This document shows, one piece after another, positions 1 through 8,156 of a stretch of DNA of 64,000 bases. A program made the position numbers and the translations under genes. The stretch's first letter is position 1. Each line of letters starts with the position of its first letter. The stretch covers positions 62,001-126,000 of the forward strand of contig JALCCG010000019.1 of NCBI GenBank assembly GCA_023212695.1, read 5' to 3'. Origin of the DNA: Sporisorium sorghi (taxonomy: Eukaryota > Basidiomycota > Ustilaginomycetes > Ustilaginales > Ustilaginaceae). Below the pieces are notes generated by a model. That model was not told where the DNA came from, made no database searches, and saw only the letters and a program-made list of their open reading frames with translations.

Positions 1-7
1 ATATTAC

Positions 8-685
8 ATGGATATCAATGAGAAACATGAACGATACCGCTCTATTTACATGGTCTCCCCGTTACAGAAATATCCGGATATCACTCTCAACGCATTTGAT
101 GAAATCGAGGGAACCCCTGTGAAACTGGAGGGAAGTGAGGAAGAGTACTTAAACCTTACTTATGAAGACTACTCGGAGTTATGGCAGGTGGCTTCTCAAA
201 ACGGTTTTATGAGTGAGCTTTACATTACAAAAGCATCCCGAATCATTCATAAACAAAAGCCTGTTTACCAGGACATAGGAAGAGAGCAGCTACAAAACCT
301 CCTCTTGCTATATCCACTTTGGGATCGATTTATAGTTAACACTGATAAGGGAATGGCTTTGGAGGCATTTATAGATTATCTTAATAATTGTGGTTGTGAC
401 CAAAATATTGATACCGTAATGTTCAGGTTATCAGCGAACCAGTCTGAATTGGACTTTGCACTCAAGTATGTGAAAGATCATGTCTTAATACAGTTACCTC
501 ATACGAAAGAGAAAAATTATCTTATGACTAAAGAGCAGACTACATGCATGGGATACTTAAAGAGTGTTATATCTGATCTCCATGAGCAATGTGTCAATGA
601 CTTAGAATTTAATGATTGGCTAAGTGAAAAAAGAATATTTGCCGGCAGTCTCAATGAACTTCTCAATGAACTTACAGAAATTTAA
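8..685 (+). CDS. Hypothetical protein, 225 aa
   Basis: An acidic, soluble-looking protein with no signal peptide, membrane segment or motif I recognise. The ATG lies seven bases from the window edge, so its ribosome site cannot be seen and an earlier start is possible. It ends about 55 bp before the left end of the IS3 element and is not interrupted by it. I cannot assign a function. Confidence 0.6.
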   Translation: MDINEKHERYRSIYMVSPLQKYPDITLNAFDEIEGTPVKLEGSEEEYLNLTYEDYSELWQVASQNGFMSELYITKASRIIHKQKPVYQDIGREQLQNLLLLYPLWDRFIVNTDKGMALEAFIDYLNNCGCDQNIDTVMFRLSANQSELDFALKYVKDHVLIQLPHTKEKNYLMTKEQTTCMGYLKSVISDLHEQCVNDLEFNDWLSEKRIFAGSLNELLNELTEI

Positions 686-809
686 ATTCAATTAAGAAAA
701 TCGTGAGATAAACTTATGTTAAAGTGGTAACTTAGAAATCGTGGATCGTTTACGGGAGTTGGATTATCGCGTTAAGCAGCATATGCTCGTTTGGATTGTC
801 AACAGAAAA

Positions 810-1604
810 TCAAACAACATTTTTAAGGGCTTCATAGCGATACTGGACAGGCGTCATATAGCCTAAAGTTCCATGAATACGATGTTTATTAAACCAGTTG
901 ACGTAATCATATAATTCCACTTCTAACTGTCGAAGGCTTTGGAAGTTCATTTGGTTTACGAACTCGGTTTTCATGATTTTGTAGGTAGCTTCAGCGACCG
1001 CGTTGTCATAAGGACAGCCTTTCATGCTGAGTGAACGGCCAATATTAAACGTCTGTAGAAGCTCATCCATCTTTTGATTCTTAAACTCGCTGCCACGGTC
1101 GGTATGGAACCATTGAATCTGACGCAGATCGCCCTTGACCGTCGCAAAGGCGCGGGAAATCAATGCAGCGTCCTTATTTGGACCTGCACTATGGCCAATG
1201 ATTTCTCGATTAAACAGATCCATTAGCACACAAATGTAATGCCAACGGTTCTGAACTTTTACATACGTCAGATCGCTGACGACGAAGCGTTTGATTACCG
1301 ATTGCTCAAACTCACGATCTAGCACATTTACCGTAGTTGCTTCGTTACACGCCGTCTTATGAGGCTTGTATTGAGCTGTTGTGTACGTAGAGACTAGGCC
1401 TTGCTCTTTCATCATCCGGCCTATTCGACGTCTGGACACAACGAATCCGCGCTCATTCAGCTTCACTTTAATCTTGCGCGTACCATAGGCCTTACGATTC
1501 TTGTGGAATATCTCCACCACAGCTGCGGTGACCTCATTTTCATTTACTTGCTCTTTGGCTTCATAATAGAACGTACTTCTTGCGATTTGCAGGACGTCAC
1601 ACAT
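810..1604 (-). CDS. IS3-family transposase OrfB (DDE integrase domain)
   Basis: The catalytic half of an IS3 transposase, 264 aa from the first ATG. N-terminal HTH_21-like region (YGTRKIKVKLNERG), then an rve-type DDE domain: first Asp in VSDLTYVK, second in WFHTDRGSEF, and Glu in NAVAEATYKIMKTE. The reading frame is open upstream of the ATG as far as the end of orfA, shifted by -1 relative to it. In this family OrfAB is normally made by -1 frameshifting, so the functional product is probably the fusion. Confidence 0.93.
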   Translation of the reverse strand: MCDVLQIARSTFYYEAKEQVNENEVTAAVVEIFHKNRKAYGTRKIKVKLNERGFVVSRRRIGRMMKEQGLVSTYTTAQYKPHKTACNEATTVNVLDREFEQSVIKRFVVSDLTYVKVQNRWHYICVLMDLFNREIIGHSAGPNKDAALISRAFATVKGDLRQIQWFHTDRGSEFKNQKMDELLQTFNIGRSLSMKGCPYDNAVAEATYKIMKTEFVNQMNFQSLRQLEVELYDYVNWFNKHRIHGTLGYMTPVQYRYEALKNVV

Positions 1605-1645
1605 TGCTGATACCGAGTATTTATCACGGTTGTTCTGGATGATAG

Positions 1646-1927
1646 CTACTTTCGTCCCATGATCAGCGCGGCTTGCTTTAAAATGTCGTTCTCCATTTTA
1701 AGGCGCTGGTTCTCTTTTCGTAAGGCAATGAGTTCATTTTCTTCTGCAGAGCGATTGTCCTTCTCTGAGAACGAACCTGAGGCTTGAGATTGCTTAATCC
1801 AACGGTCCAAGGAAGAAGCTGTGAGGCCATATTCCTCTACAATTTCGGCTCTGGGTTTCCCGTTTTCATATAGCTCCACCATTTTTTTCTTGAATTCTGA
1901 TGTAAATGTCCGTCGTTCTCTTGGCAC
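1646..1927 (-). CDS. IS3-family transposase OrfA (HTH and leucine zipper)
   Basis: A 93 aa DNA-binding subunit. The N-terminal half is an HTH_Tnp_1 domain (FTSEFKKKMVELYENGKPRA, then EYGLTASSLDRWIKQ). The C-terminal part is a heptad coiled coil (ENELIALRKENQRLKMENDI) that in IS3 elements mediates multimerisation. It stops 41 nt before the first orfB ATG, with orfB open in the -1 frame across the junction. It recognises the terminal inverted repeats in known relatives. Confidence 0.93.
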   Translation of the reverse strand: MPRERRTFTSEFKKKMVELYENGKPRAEIVEEYGLTASSLDRWIKQSQASGSFSEKDNRSAEENELIALRKENQRLKMENDILKQAALIMGRK

Positions 1928-2040
1928 TGTAGATCCGCTCCTTTAATCTTATCTGCTTATTCTACAAGCCCTTATCTTTATTGTCCAACTAAGTGTAGCC
2001 GATCCACGTTTCCCCATACAGGAAAATGGTGATTTCTGAC

Positions 2041-2085
2041 TTGATTAACCCCGGCACTCCGTTCCAGAGTGCCAGGGTTAATCAA
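2041..2085. repeat. 45-nt palindrome, 18-bp arms with one mismatch
   Basis: Arms 2041-2059 and 2067-2085 pair as 11 bp, one mismatch, then 7 bp, around a 7-nt loop (CGTTCCA). No T-tract follows on either strand, so it is not a typical intrinsic terminator. It lies 35 bp outside the IS right end. It could be a recombination, transfer or structural site. Confidence 0.6.
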
Positions 2086-2239
2086 ACCTTAAGGGAAAGA
2101 AGCTATCCTAAATATTTCAATGCTTTATTTATCATGCTATAGTTTGTTAATACAATTGAGTTAACTTAACTTACTTAGGTTAGCAATCTTATACATCCTT
2201 TAAAAGATGAAATTAAATACGGACTAGTGAGGTCTTCTT

Positions 2240-2617
2240 ATGGAAAATCCAAATCAATTGTTCTCAATAAAAAAACCATGTAACAATTGTCCTTTTCTGA
2301 TTGAAAATGACCTGAATTTAAAACCAGGGAGATTGGAAGAAATTATACGGAAATTACATGATAATATTCCATTTCATTGTCACAAAACCATTGACTACAG
2401 CAAAGAGAGTATTGAAGATCAAGTTGAAAATGCAAGCTATTGTGGTGGATCTATGGTATACCTGAAGAAATGTAACAATACTAATGTGCCTATGCGCTTA
2501 GGCCAATTGCTTGGTTATTTAAATCCAGATGAATTAAGAGGAGAAGAAATTGTAATAGAACCTTTAGGATTAGATGTATATGTCCGACCCAAACAAAATG
2601 ATCAAGGAAATGACTAA
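2240..2617 (+). CDS. Small Cys/His-rich protein (DUF6283-like)
   Basis: A 125 aa protein with probable metal-binding residues: PCNNCPF at about 14-20, FHCHKT at about 55-60 and SYCGG near 77. That order, CxxCPF ... CHKT ... CxG, matches my recollection of the DUF6283 family found in phages and plasmids, whose function is unknown to me. The upstream AGTGAGG is a weak ribosome site. A terminator follows 120 bp later. Confidence 0.7.
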   Translation: MENPNQLFSIKKPCNNCPFLIENDLNLKPGRLEEIIRKLHDNIPFHCHKTIDYSKESIEDQVENASYCGGSMVYLKKCNNTNVPMRLGQLLGYLNPDELRGEEIVIEPLGLDVYVRPKQNDQGND

Positions 2618-2741
2618 TCGCTAATGGAGCGGGAAACACTTTATTTCTACAAATCAAATAAGAAATTTAAAATGCCTAAACCATGTTTAATAATTGTGGT
2701 CACCAAGGGTATTACTAAAATTTCCACACATGTAACTAAGT

Positions 2742-2780
2742 AAAGAAAGCTCATCTGTGAAAGGAGGAGCTTTCTTTTTT
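2742..2780 (+). terminator. Intrinsic terminator
   Basis: An 11-bp stem (2742-2752 with 2767-2777) ends in a T-run. It separates the Cys-rich gene from the SOS promoter at 2808. Confidence 0.75.
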
Positions 2781-2807
2781 ATTAAAAATAAAAGCATGAT
2801 AAACAAC

Positions 2808-2837
2808 TTGTTATAAGAACATTTGTTCTGTTATAAT
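2808..2837 (+). promoter_or_regulatory. SOS promoter: LexA box between -35 and -10
   Basis: TTGTTA (2808-2813), an 18-bp spacer and TATAAT (2832-2837). The spacer contains GAACATTTGTTC (2817-2828), a perfect match to the Firmicutes LexA core GAAC-N4-GTTC. LexA bound here would block the polymerase, so the next gene should be induced by DNA damage. Confidence 0.85.
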
Positions 2838-2876
2838 ATAAGAACAGGAGTTCCTATATGTAAAGGAGGTATGAAG

Positions 2877-3065
2877 ATGAATAAGTATATTGGACAAAAG
2901 TTAGAAATTGTTTATGTGGATAATACTGGGAAAATAACACAGCGTAGGATTGGGGTTAAAAATATCATTGGTCAATTTATTTATGCAACTTGTCTAAATA
3001 CCGGTAGACCACGTACATTTCGCTTAGATCGAGTTCTTGCGTGGCAGCCAGCGAATGTAGCATAA
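2877..3065 (+). CDS. SOS-regulated small protein, 62 aa
   Basis: Begins at the ATG at 2877 because AAGGAGGT ends at 2870, giving 6-nt spacing; the ATG at 2871 is too close. The protein is basic and beta-rich (KLEIVYVDNTGKITQRRI ... RTFRLDRVLAW), like the WYL-like small proteins found near LexA-controlled Y-family polymerase genes in Bacillales. The family link is from memory and the function is unknown. No polymerase gene is next to it here. Confidence 0.75.
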   Translation: MNKYIGQKLEIVYVDNTGKITQRRIGVKNIIGQFIYATCLNTGRPRTFRLDRVLAWQPANVA

Positions 3066-3113
3066 TTACATACACGAAAGAAAATAATTCCCCACAACTT
3101 TCTCTTTTTTTCA

Positions 3114-3280
3114 TGCTAAAATAGAAATGTAAATTACTTTTCTTTTTTTGTTCCTAGCATGCGCTTAAGGAACGTTCTTAATTAGAATCACACTTTAACA
3201 ATAGTGGACTCAAATACCGCAGGGTACATTCCGTCAAAAACGGTTTGTTTGGGTCTTTATTGTTAAGGTGTGATTTTTTT
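3114..3280 (+). promoter_or_regulatory. Class B leader (copy B10), no intact gene behind it
   Basis: Extended -10 (TG at 3114, TAAAAT 3117-3122). Two-tier hairpin 3150-3173: outer GTTCC/GGAAC, inner AGC/GCT, loop ATGC. A long terminator follows (3186-3280), then TCACAACCCA at 3290-3299 and a good ribosome site (GAGGAGG near 3323). No start codon follows; the frame there stops after about nine codons. The gene it served appears to be lost. Confidence 0.75.
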
Positions 3281-3484
3281 GTGCCTTATTCACAACCCAT
3301 CATAAGGTTCCCCTAGTCCAATGAGGAGGTTATCTTAAGAAAATAAATCACCAAGAATTTTAGCTTGTAGATAAAATGGAAGAACAGATCATAAACCATT
3401 ATTAAGAAGGATTATAACTTAATCTATATTAAACCGAAGCGGGATGAGTTCTCCATGAGCAGCAGTTTCTCTATAGATTATGTT

Positions 3485-3532
3485 AAAGGAGCTGTCTTTT
3501 CTGTTTATACAGAAAGGCAGCTCCTTTCTTGT
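3485..3532 (+). terminator. Strong hairpin before the membrane protein gene
   Basis: Arms 3485-3494 and 3518-3527 (AAAGGAGCTG with CAGCTCCTTT), extended by an inner CTTTTCTGT/ACAGAAAGG stem, then TTTCTTGTTTC. Either a terminator for the lost B10 gene or an attenuator for the gene at 3594. It lacks the class A loop. Confidence 0.6.
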
Positions 3533-3593
3533 TTCTCGAAGGTGAACTCGTATTGCTACAATTGAAAGAAAAGACAAGGTGGAATACTGAAGG

Positions 3594-4487
3594 ATGATAA
3601 TATTCAATCGTTTAGGTCTTATAAAACGGAATAATTTAATGATAATCGCTTTTTTGCCTATTGTTCTAATCTTATACCTAATTGCATTAATACTTTATGA
3701 TTACTCTAAATCTTACATTAATTTCGAATGGTATTGGGGATTGTTATTGCTATTTGGTCTCTGGGGCGGGTTAATTACCATCCTGGGACTCAAAGGATGG
3801 AAGCTCATATACTGGTGCAGCATTCCTGTTTTTCTTGCAAGTATGTTTGTAACCATTATTGATCATGGTACACCGTCAAGTGGAGTTACATCAGTGTTAT
3901 TCATTACTCTATGTGCGCCTGTAAGCACGATAATTGGCGTGGCTCTTCAAATCGCAAGCCGTATACTGAATGGTTCCAATTCTGCATCTGAAAAAAAGGA
4001 ACCGAGGAAATTTTGGATTGGGAATAATGAAAGTTTAACTATAAAACACTTGTTTTTATCGATACCATCTAAGCATAGTAAACTCATCTATGTTCAAGTT
4101 TTATGGGTGAGTTCTTTAATGGCTATCATCATTAATTTAATCTCGGTTGCGAAAATTCATGACGAAACAACTTTTATAAAAGACTTATTACTAAGTGTCA
4201 TTCAAGCTTTAATTATAGGCACCATCGGTTACAAAGGATGGAAGTCATTGTATATAGGCGCCTTAATTGGACTAATTATAAATGGTTTATTAACGATTGT
4301 AAGTTTAATCTTTCCCGCCACGAAGATTAGTCAATTATTTCTTTCGATCGAATACTGGCTTTATCAAATCCTTGGTGTGGATTTAATGACATATCTATTC
4401 TGGAATTCAGGAATGAGCTGGCCGATTTTATTAGGAATTTTATTAGGCGGAGTTTTTTTAATAATACAAATAAGAAGAAGGAACTAA
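3594..4487 (+). CDS. Polytopic membrane protein, 297 aa
   Basis: About seven to eight hydrophobic segments arranged as two similar halves: both contain a GxKGWK(L/S)xY motif (LKGWKLIYW near 63, YKGWKSLYI near 210), suggesting internal duplication. A hydrophilic stretch (about 125-150) separates the halves. I do not recognise the family. The ATG follows AAGGTGGAA and GAAGG. It may be attenuated by the hairpin at 3485. Confidence 0.7.
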   Translation: MIIFNRLGLIKRNNLMIIAFLPIVLILYLIALILYDYSKSYINFEWYWGLLLLFGLWGGLITILGLKGWKLIYWCSIPVFLASMFVTIIDHGTPSSGVTSVLFITLCAPVSTIIGVALQIASRILNGSNSASEKKEPRKFWIGNNESLTIKHLFLSIPSKHSKLIYVQVLWVSSLMAIIINLISVAKIHDETTFIKDLLLSVIQALIIGTIGYKGWKSLYIGALIGLIINGLLTIVSLIFPATKISQLFLSIEYWLYQILGVDLMTYLFWNSGMSWPILLGILLGGVFLIIQIRRRN

Positions 4488-4583
4488 TGAAGGTTTTTGG
4501 AATTTGTGGTTGAATAGGTGAATTGCAAATCCAGATTACGAGAATTTGGATAAACAAGAAAGGAAAGGAATGAATTTTGAGTA

Positions 4584-4856
4584 ATGGATTTTCCTGTGAT
4601 AACCATTTCGGCGCATGCAACGCGAAATACACTGACTGAACTAATAAATGAGTTCATACGTATTGAAAAATCAACAACTGGCTTGGAATATCAACAAAGA
4701 TCAAATTTCGTTCGTGGTCAAATAGCAGTCATCACGTCTTTGATTAATGATATATGGGATAGAAAACACCAACAGAGCTATTATGCTTATCTAAATTATT
4801 TGGTTCAAAAATACTCACTTCAAGGCGTTTGGAGAATCGTTGAACTTGGAAATTGA
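4584..4856 (+). CDS. Hypothetical small protein, 90 aa
   Basis: A soluble helical protein without recognisable motifs. The nearest purine-rich stretch (AAAGGAATGAA) lies rather far from the ATG, so the start is uncertain. It is followed by a weak inverted repeat near 4898-4928 shared with the convergent gene at 4929. Confidence 0.5.
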   Translation: MDFPVITISAHATRNTLTELINEFIRIEKSTTGLEYQQRSNFVRGQIAVITSLINDIWDRKHQQSYYAYLNYLVQKYSLQGVWRIVELGN

Positions 4857-4928
4857 GCAGATAATTTCAACCATATAATCCGAATACCCATAATGAAAAA
4901 GAGCCCTCTTATAAGCAGGCCCTCTTTC

Positions 4929-5240
4929 TTAAGTATCTCTGGCTACACGTAATTGTTCCGACAGGGCGATGATTTCATTGTGAATTTCAGATCTTCGCAT
5001 GTCAGAAACCTCAGAATTATATTGATCATACAGTGCTATTAACAAATCTAAACATGTGAGTTCTATTTTCTGCTCTTCAGATAACTCGGTGGTTTTATAA
5101 TCTATTTCCTTAAGTCTCAATGAATTATATTTTAGTTGATACTCTTTTTGTTCAACGGGATCATGATGCCGGTGAGCTAAAAACAATAACTGACCTAGCG
5201 TTCGTTTAAATTCAAGGTAGTTCTCAGCACTCTTCACCAT
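4929..5240 (-). CDS. Hypothetical helical protein, 103 aa
   Basis: A charged, helix-rich protein with no signal or membrane segment. The minus-strand ribosome site AGGGAGG lies just upstream of the ATG. It heads a minus-strand block of small genes extending to 6525. No function can be assigned. Confidence 0.65.
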   Translation of the reverse strand: MVKSAENYLEFKRTLGQLLFLAHRHHDPVEQKEYQLKYNSLRLKEIDYKTTELSEEQKIELTCLDLLIALYDQYNSEVSDMRRSEIHNEIIALSEQLRVARDT

Positions 5241-5325
5241 AGAACAGCCTCCCTAGTGCTTTACTTATTTATGTATAAATGCATATTAGGTTAGTTTCAT
5301 TATATTATATGTTTTTGTTCAATAC

Positions 5326-5371
5326 AAAAAAGAGCCTGCTACATCCTTAAAGGGATGAGCAGGCTCTTTTT
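5326..5371. terminator. Bidirectional terminator
   Basis: A near-perfect stem (AAAAAGAGCCTGCT with AGCAGGCTCTTTTT) flanked by A-run and T-run, usable on both strands. On the minus strand it ends the 49-aa gene, whose stop codon overlaps it. Confidence 0.85.
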
Positions 5372-5519
5372 ATGATTGATCATTTGTTTCTTTACGTTTA
5401 CGTATTAGATTTTTTATTTTTAATCCGAATTCGTCCTTTTCCATTGCACTATTTGACAAATGATATAATCGAAAGAACCTATGAATTAGATTATCCAGAT
5501 CTTCATTTGATTTATCCAT
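5370..5519 (-). CDS. Small acidic/basic protein, 49 aa
   Basis: Starts MDKSNEDLDNLIHRFFRLYH and ends with a basic tail (NLIRKRKETNDQS). The minus-strand ribosome site TTAGGAGG lies 9 nt from the ATG, which is strong support for this short gene. Function unknown. Confidence 0.6.
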   Translation of the reverse strand: MDKSNEDLDNLIHRFFRLYHLSNSAMEKDEFGLKIKNLIRKRKETNDQS

Positions 5520-5606
5520 GCATATTTCCTCCTAAAAACTAGAGTCCCAACTAATTGATATGTATGTGGGGATTAATTTACATAATCCCCATTGGGCCGA
5601 CTTTCA

Positions 5607-5978
5607 TTATTGTTCCTTATTATTCTTATTATCGACGGGAGTATCTTGCATAAACTTCTTATAAAGCTTATCTACTTCTGCGGTCTCCTCCGGATCCCCA
5701 GATCTAGCTAGGGCGTTTTTGGCCAAGAAAGAGAAACCATTGAACCCGGCAAGAACAGCTGTACCTACTCCTTTAACCAGCGTGGTAGGTTCGAGAAGAG
5801 CGGTAGCAGCTAAAGCAGCAAAACCTCCGATGAAGAAATCACCTAGAATACCCAAATTAAGATAGCGTTTCTTACCCACCTTTTTAATATACGGGAAGAG
5901 CACACCGTCAATTCGTGCAGAAACAACAGCATTGACAATTCCACCAATTGCAAAAGCAATAAGCAAAGTCACAGTCAT
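5607..5978 (-). CDS. Small membrane protein (DUF4257-like)
   Basis: A 123 aa protein with three hydrophobic stretches (about 3-22, 45-65 and 68-88) and a charged C-terminus ending DNKNNKEQ. The layout of N-terminal GG-rich helix, KKRYLNLGILGDFFIGG loop and second helix pair resembles the DUF4257 family of Bacillales; function unknown, and a holin-like role is only a guess. The hairpin at 6022-6064 lies between it and the upstream lipoprotein gene. Confidence 0.65.
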   Translation of the reverse strand: MTVTLLIAFAIGGIVNAVVSARIDGVLFPYIKKVGKKRYLNLGILGDFFIGGFAALAATALLEPTTLVKGVGTAVLAGFNGFSFLAKNALARSGDPEETAEVDKLYKKFMQDTPVDNKNNKEQ

Positions 5979-6021
5979 TCAAAACCACCTAACCTCTCAT
6001 TTATTTGTTAGAAAATAAATA

Positions 6022-6064
6022 AAACCACTACCGAGTTAAAAATTCTGAACTCAACAGTGGTTTA
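6022..6064 (-). terminator. Intergenic terminator/attenuator hairpin
   Basis: Outer AAACCACT/AGTGGTTT and inner GAGTT/AACTC stems, with a T-rich flank on the minus strand. It ends the lipoprotein transcript or attenuates the gene at 5978. Confidence 0.65.
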
Positions 6065-6123
6065 TTCTTAGTGTGAATACAATCCAACACAACCATGATT
6101 ACATTTTACTGACTCTGCACCAT

Positions 6124-6525
6124 CTATTGTTCTACTAACTGAACACTGTCATCACTCAAGATGGATTTTCCCTCATCAGAAGAAGTTCTATAAACTTCAA
6201 TACTCCACCCAAATTCTTCTTCAGATGAATTCTTCTCTTTCGCCCACTTTGTTTTGACAACCACATCGTCCAAAACTCCAAGTTCATGGAAGTCTTGTGG
6301 GGTTATCAACAATTTGTGTCGATCTCCATTAGCCAATTCTAATCCCATGACATAATCATATTCATCCTTGTACAGTCGGATAACTTTACCCACTTCTTTT
6401 GTATATCGGTACTCAAATTCTCTCTTCTGAGGATTGTCCATAGCTGTATATTTGTTGTTACAGGCCGTTATAGAAAAAATTATTGTAAAGATTAAAAGGA
6501 TACCGAAAAGCTTGTTCCTAAGCAT
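6124..6525 (-). CDS. Putative lipoprotein, 133 aa
   Basis: Signal peptide with lipobox ITAC (Cys near residue 22), then a soluble mixed alpha/beta domain (KVIRLYKDEYDYVMGLELAN). The start is the ATG at 6525, because AAGGAG lies 9 nt upstream; a TTG 9 nt earlier is less likely. It is expected to be anchored outside the membrane. Its transcript begins with a class B leader on the minus strand. A second lipoprotein, at 46465, has a similar size and plan. Confidence 0.8.
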   Translation of the reverse strand: MLRNKLFGILLIFTIIFSITACNNKYTAMDNPQKREFEYRYTKEVGKVIRLYKDEYDYVMGLELANGDRHKLLITPQDFHELGVLDDVVVKTKWAKEKNSSEEEFGWSIEVYRTSSDEGKSILSDDSVQLVEQ

Positions 6526-6622
6526 TAATAGCAACTCCTTATTTAACTACTTTCCTTCCAAAAACAATTAGGGTTTTCACACGCCTTATCCGAATCACCC
6601 TCATAGTCGTTTTAAATCAAAA

Positions 6623-6729
6623 TAAAAAAGGCCATACGACCGAATTCTAAAAGAAGGAGCTAAATGGCCCTTGCCAAGTAGCATCGAATCCATAAGGATT
6701 TTAGAATCGGTTAGTCGCATGACCTACCG
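6623..6729 (-). promoter_or_regulatory. Class B leader on the minus strand (copy B11)
   Basis: Read on the minus strand: hairpin 6729-6708 with outer CGGT/ACCG, inner GTC/GAC and loop ATGC, then a terminator (6670-6623) ending in TTTTTT, then the lipoprotein ribosome site. A TATAAT lies upstream near 6752. The only copy found on the minus strand; it shows that the leader moves with the gene and not with strand-wide context. Confidence 0.75.
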
Positions 6730-6803
6730 TAGAAGAGAATTATTTATTTGCTTATATTATAGCTATATTTAATTCATGAATCCAGTAAATTCTTTTGATT
6801 TAT

Positions 6804-6903
6804 TTGACAATTTCATTTATGAAAAGCATAATCAAAATTATAAGATCAACACCAGGGGAGCACCCTGAATATACAACCAAGAAGGTTGTTATTCAGGGTG
6901 CTC
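6804..6903 (+). promoter_or_regulatory. Class A leader (A1): promoter and attenuator
   Basis: TTGACA (6804-6809), 17 bp, CATAAT (6827-6832). Small hairpin AGGG-GAGCA-CCCT at 6854-6866. The terminator (6858-6903) re-uses the GAGCACCCT as its 5' arm against AGGGTGCTC. Upstream of the gene at 6944. Confidence 0.8.
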
Positions 6904-6943
6904 TTCTAATGTTAAAAACTAAGTAGAAGGGAGCTAGTAGGAT

Positions 6944-7219
6944 TTGAATAACGTCAATGATACCAAGGGACACCTTATAAAAAGAAAATTATTTATAATA
7001 ATCTCTTTGATTTTTGCAATTAGCATGGGAATGGGTTCTGCTTTACTTCATTACCGATTTCCTACTCTTTCATCTCTGATAATTGCCCCTTTCGTAGGTA
7101 TCGGTATCACTGTTTATTTTGTCTTTCTGTCGAAATTCAATCAGAAAGTGACCGATCATTATGCTTTGATATTAATAATGATCATATTCTCATTTATCTC
7201 GACCTTAATAATCTATTAG
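6944..7219 (+). CDS. Small membrane protein, 91 aa
   Basis: Three predicted membrane helices (about 15-34, 44-62 and 70-90). Starts at a TTG about 10 nt after AGAAGGGAG. Expressed from the class A leader at 6804. No family recognised. Confidence 0.65.
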   Translation: MNNVNDTKGHLIKRKLFIIISLIFAISMGMGSALLHYRFPTLSSLIIAPFVGIGITVYFVFLSKFNQKVTDHYALILIMIIFSFISTLIIY

Positions 7220-7230
7220 AGAGGTGGCAT

Positions 7231-7535
7231 ATAAAAGCTATAAACATATTAACTTGTAAGAAATAACCCCAAGATCGATTTATTTTTGTAATAGTCGCTG
7301 TTGTTACAATCGTCTTACTCCTGCTTTTCCACTCATTATCTCTCGCTCTTGTATCTGCTAACAAATATTTAATTGCAGGAAGGTTTCTAATGGAAAATGA
7401 AGCGGGAATGTCACAAAAATCGTGTTAAAAGGCATCGACTTTGATGTATTCCTTAGCGTTTCATACCATATGCCTTTAGAGAGGAAACAAGTCTGCTTCG
7501 AAATGAGACTTATATCATCTTATTTTCAAATTTAG
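7231..7535 (+). pseudogene. Decayed membrane or secreted protein gene
   Basis: AGAGGTGG at 7220-7227 is followed by ATA where a start codon would be expected, then an in-frame TAA at 7264. The same frame continues with a hydrophobic helix (VVTIVLLLLF) to a TAA at 7426, while the coding signal moves to another frame from about 7401 and ends at 7533-7535. Lost start, in-frame stop and frameshift together indicate a remnant. Its end overlaps the convergent gene at 7515. Confidence 0.5.
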
Positions 7536-7787
7536 CTTTCCCTTTCTATTGGTTAGTTCGTTATCGATTGTCATCTTAACATGCATTAAGGAAAGAAGTT
7601 GTACCTCATCAATTAAGGAGTCTTTCCGTTCAAGTGAAGTTTTGATTATTTGTTCAATTTCTATACTTAGTGCCTGAAGTTTCTCCTCTGATAATGCTTC
7701 CAGTCGCTCTCTTGAAAGTTCCTGGTCGTTAAATACCCATTGAGCTGAAATCAGTTGACCGATTAAGTCTTGGTCTTCTTCTATCAT
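7515..7787 (-). CDS. Hypothetical acidic helical protein, 90 aa
   Basis: A Glu-rich helical protein (MIEEDQDLIGQLISAQ...). GAGGGGG lies upstream of the ATG on the minus strand. It converges with the decayed gene at 7231. Nothing in the sequence suggests a function. Confidence 0.6.
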   Translation of the reverse strand: MIEEDQDLIGQLISAQWVFNDQELSRERLEALSEEKLQALSIEIEQIIKTSLERKDSLIDEVQLLSLMHVKMTIDNELTNRKGKLNLKIR

Positions 7788-7916
7788 AAAAAAACCCCCT
7801 CAATACATCTTTCATCAATGTGATCGTAACACAATCACACTCAATTCGATAAACATAACGGATCAGTAAACATCGATAGCACATCAGTGTTTATATCCTC
7901 GTTTAACCTCTATTTA

Positions 7917-8024
7917 TTGACTATCCAAAGAGAAGCTAGGATAATATAATTAATCTAATAATTACACATAAGGGAAGCACCCTTCTTAGCCACTTAAGGC
8001 TTAGAGGGTGCTTTTCTTTTTTTT
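7917..8024 (+). promoter_or_regulatory. Class A leader (A2)
   Basis: TTGACT (7917-7922), 17 bp, GATAAT (7940-7945). Small hairpin AGGG-AAGCA-CCCT (7971-7983). Terminator 7975-8024 pairs AAGCACCCT with AGGGTGCTT and ends in a long T-run. Precedes the gene at 8157. Confidence 0.8.
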
Positions 8025-8156
8025 TGCCATTAATGTTAAGAAAGCCGCATTATTCTGTATACTATCCTCTTTGAATACATAGACCTACAGAAATAAACTG
8101 CTTAGGTTCCTATTTATCGTTGATAATTCAGGCTCAAAATTAAGGAGAAATGTAGC

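Larger units (their letters stand above)
742..2006 (-). mobile_element. IS3-family insertion sequence
   Basis: About 1.27 kb carrying orfA and orfB on the minus strand. The ends are imperfect inverted repeats: the left begins TGGATCGTTTACGGGAGTTG at 742, and the complement of the right end (2006 leftward) begins TGGATCGGCTACACTTAGTT. Both ends fit the TG...CA rule of IS3 elements. I could not find a matching 3-4 bp target duplication, so the exact borders, or the origin of one end, remain open. Both reading frames are intact, so the copy may be active. Confidence 0.85.

Noticed and set aside
742..2006. Target-site duplication of the IS3 element
   Set aside because: The flanks (TCG left, CGT right at the chosen ends, and neighbouring choices) do not match.
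4327..4632. 101-aa minus-strand frame over the membrane protein end
   Set aside because: It lies opposite a better supported gene and has no ribosome site.
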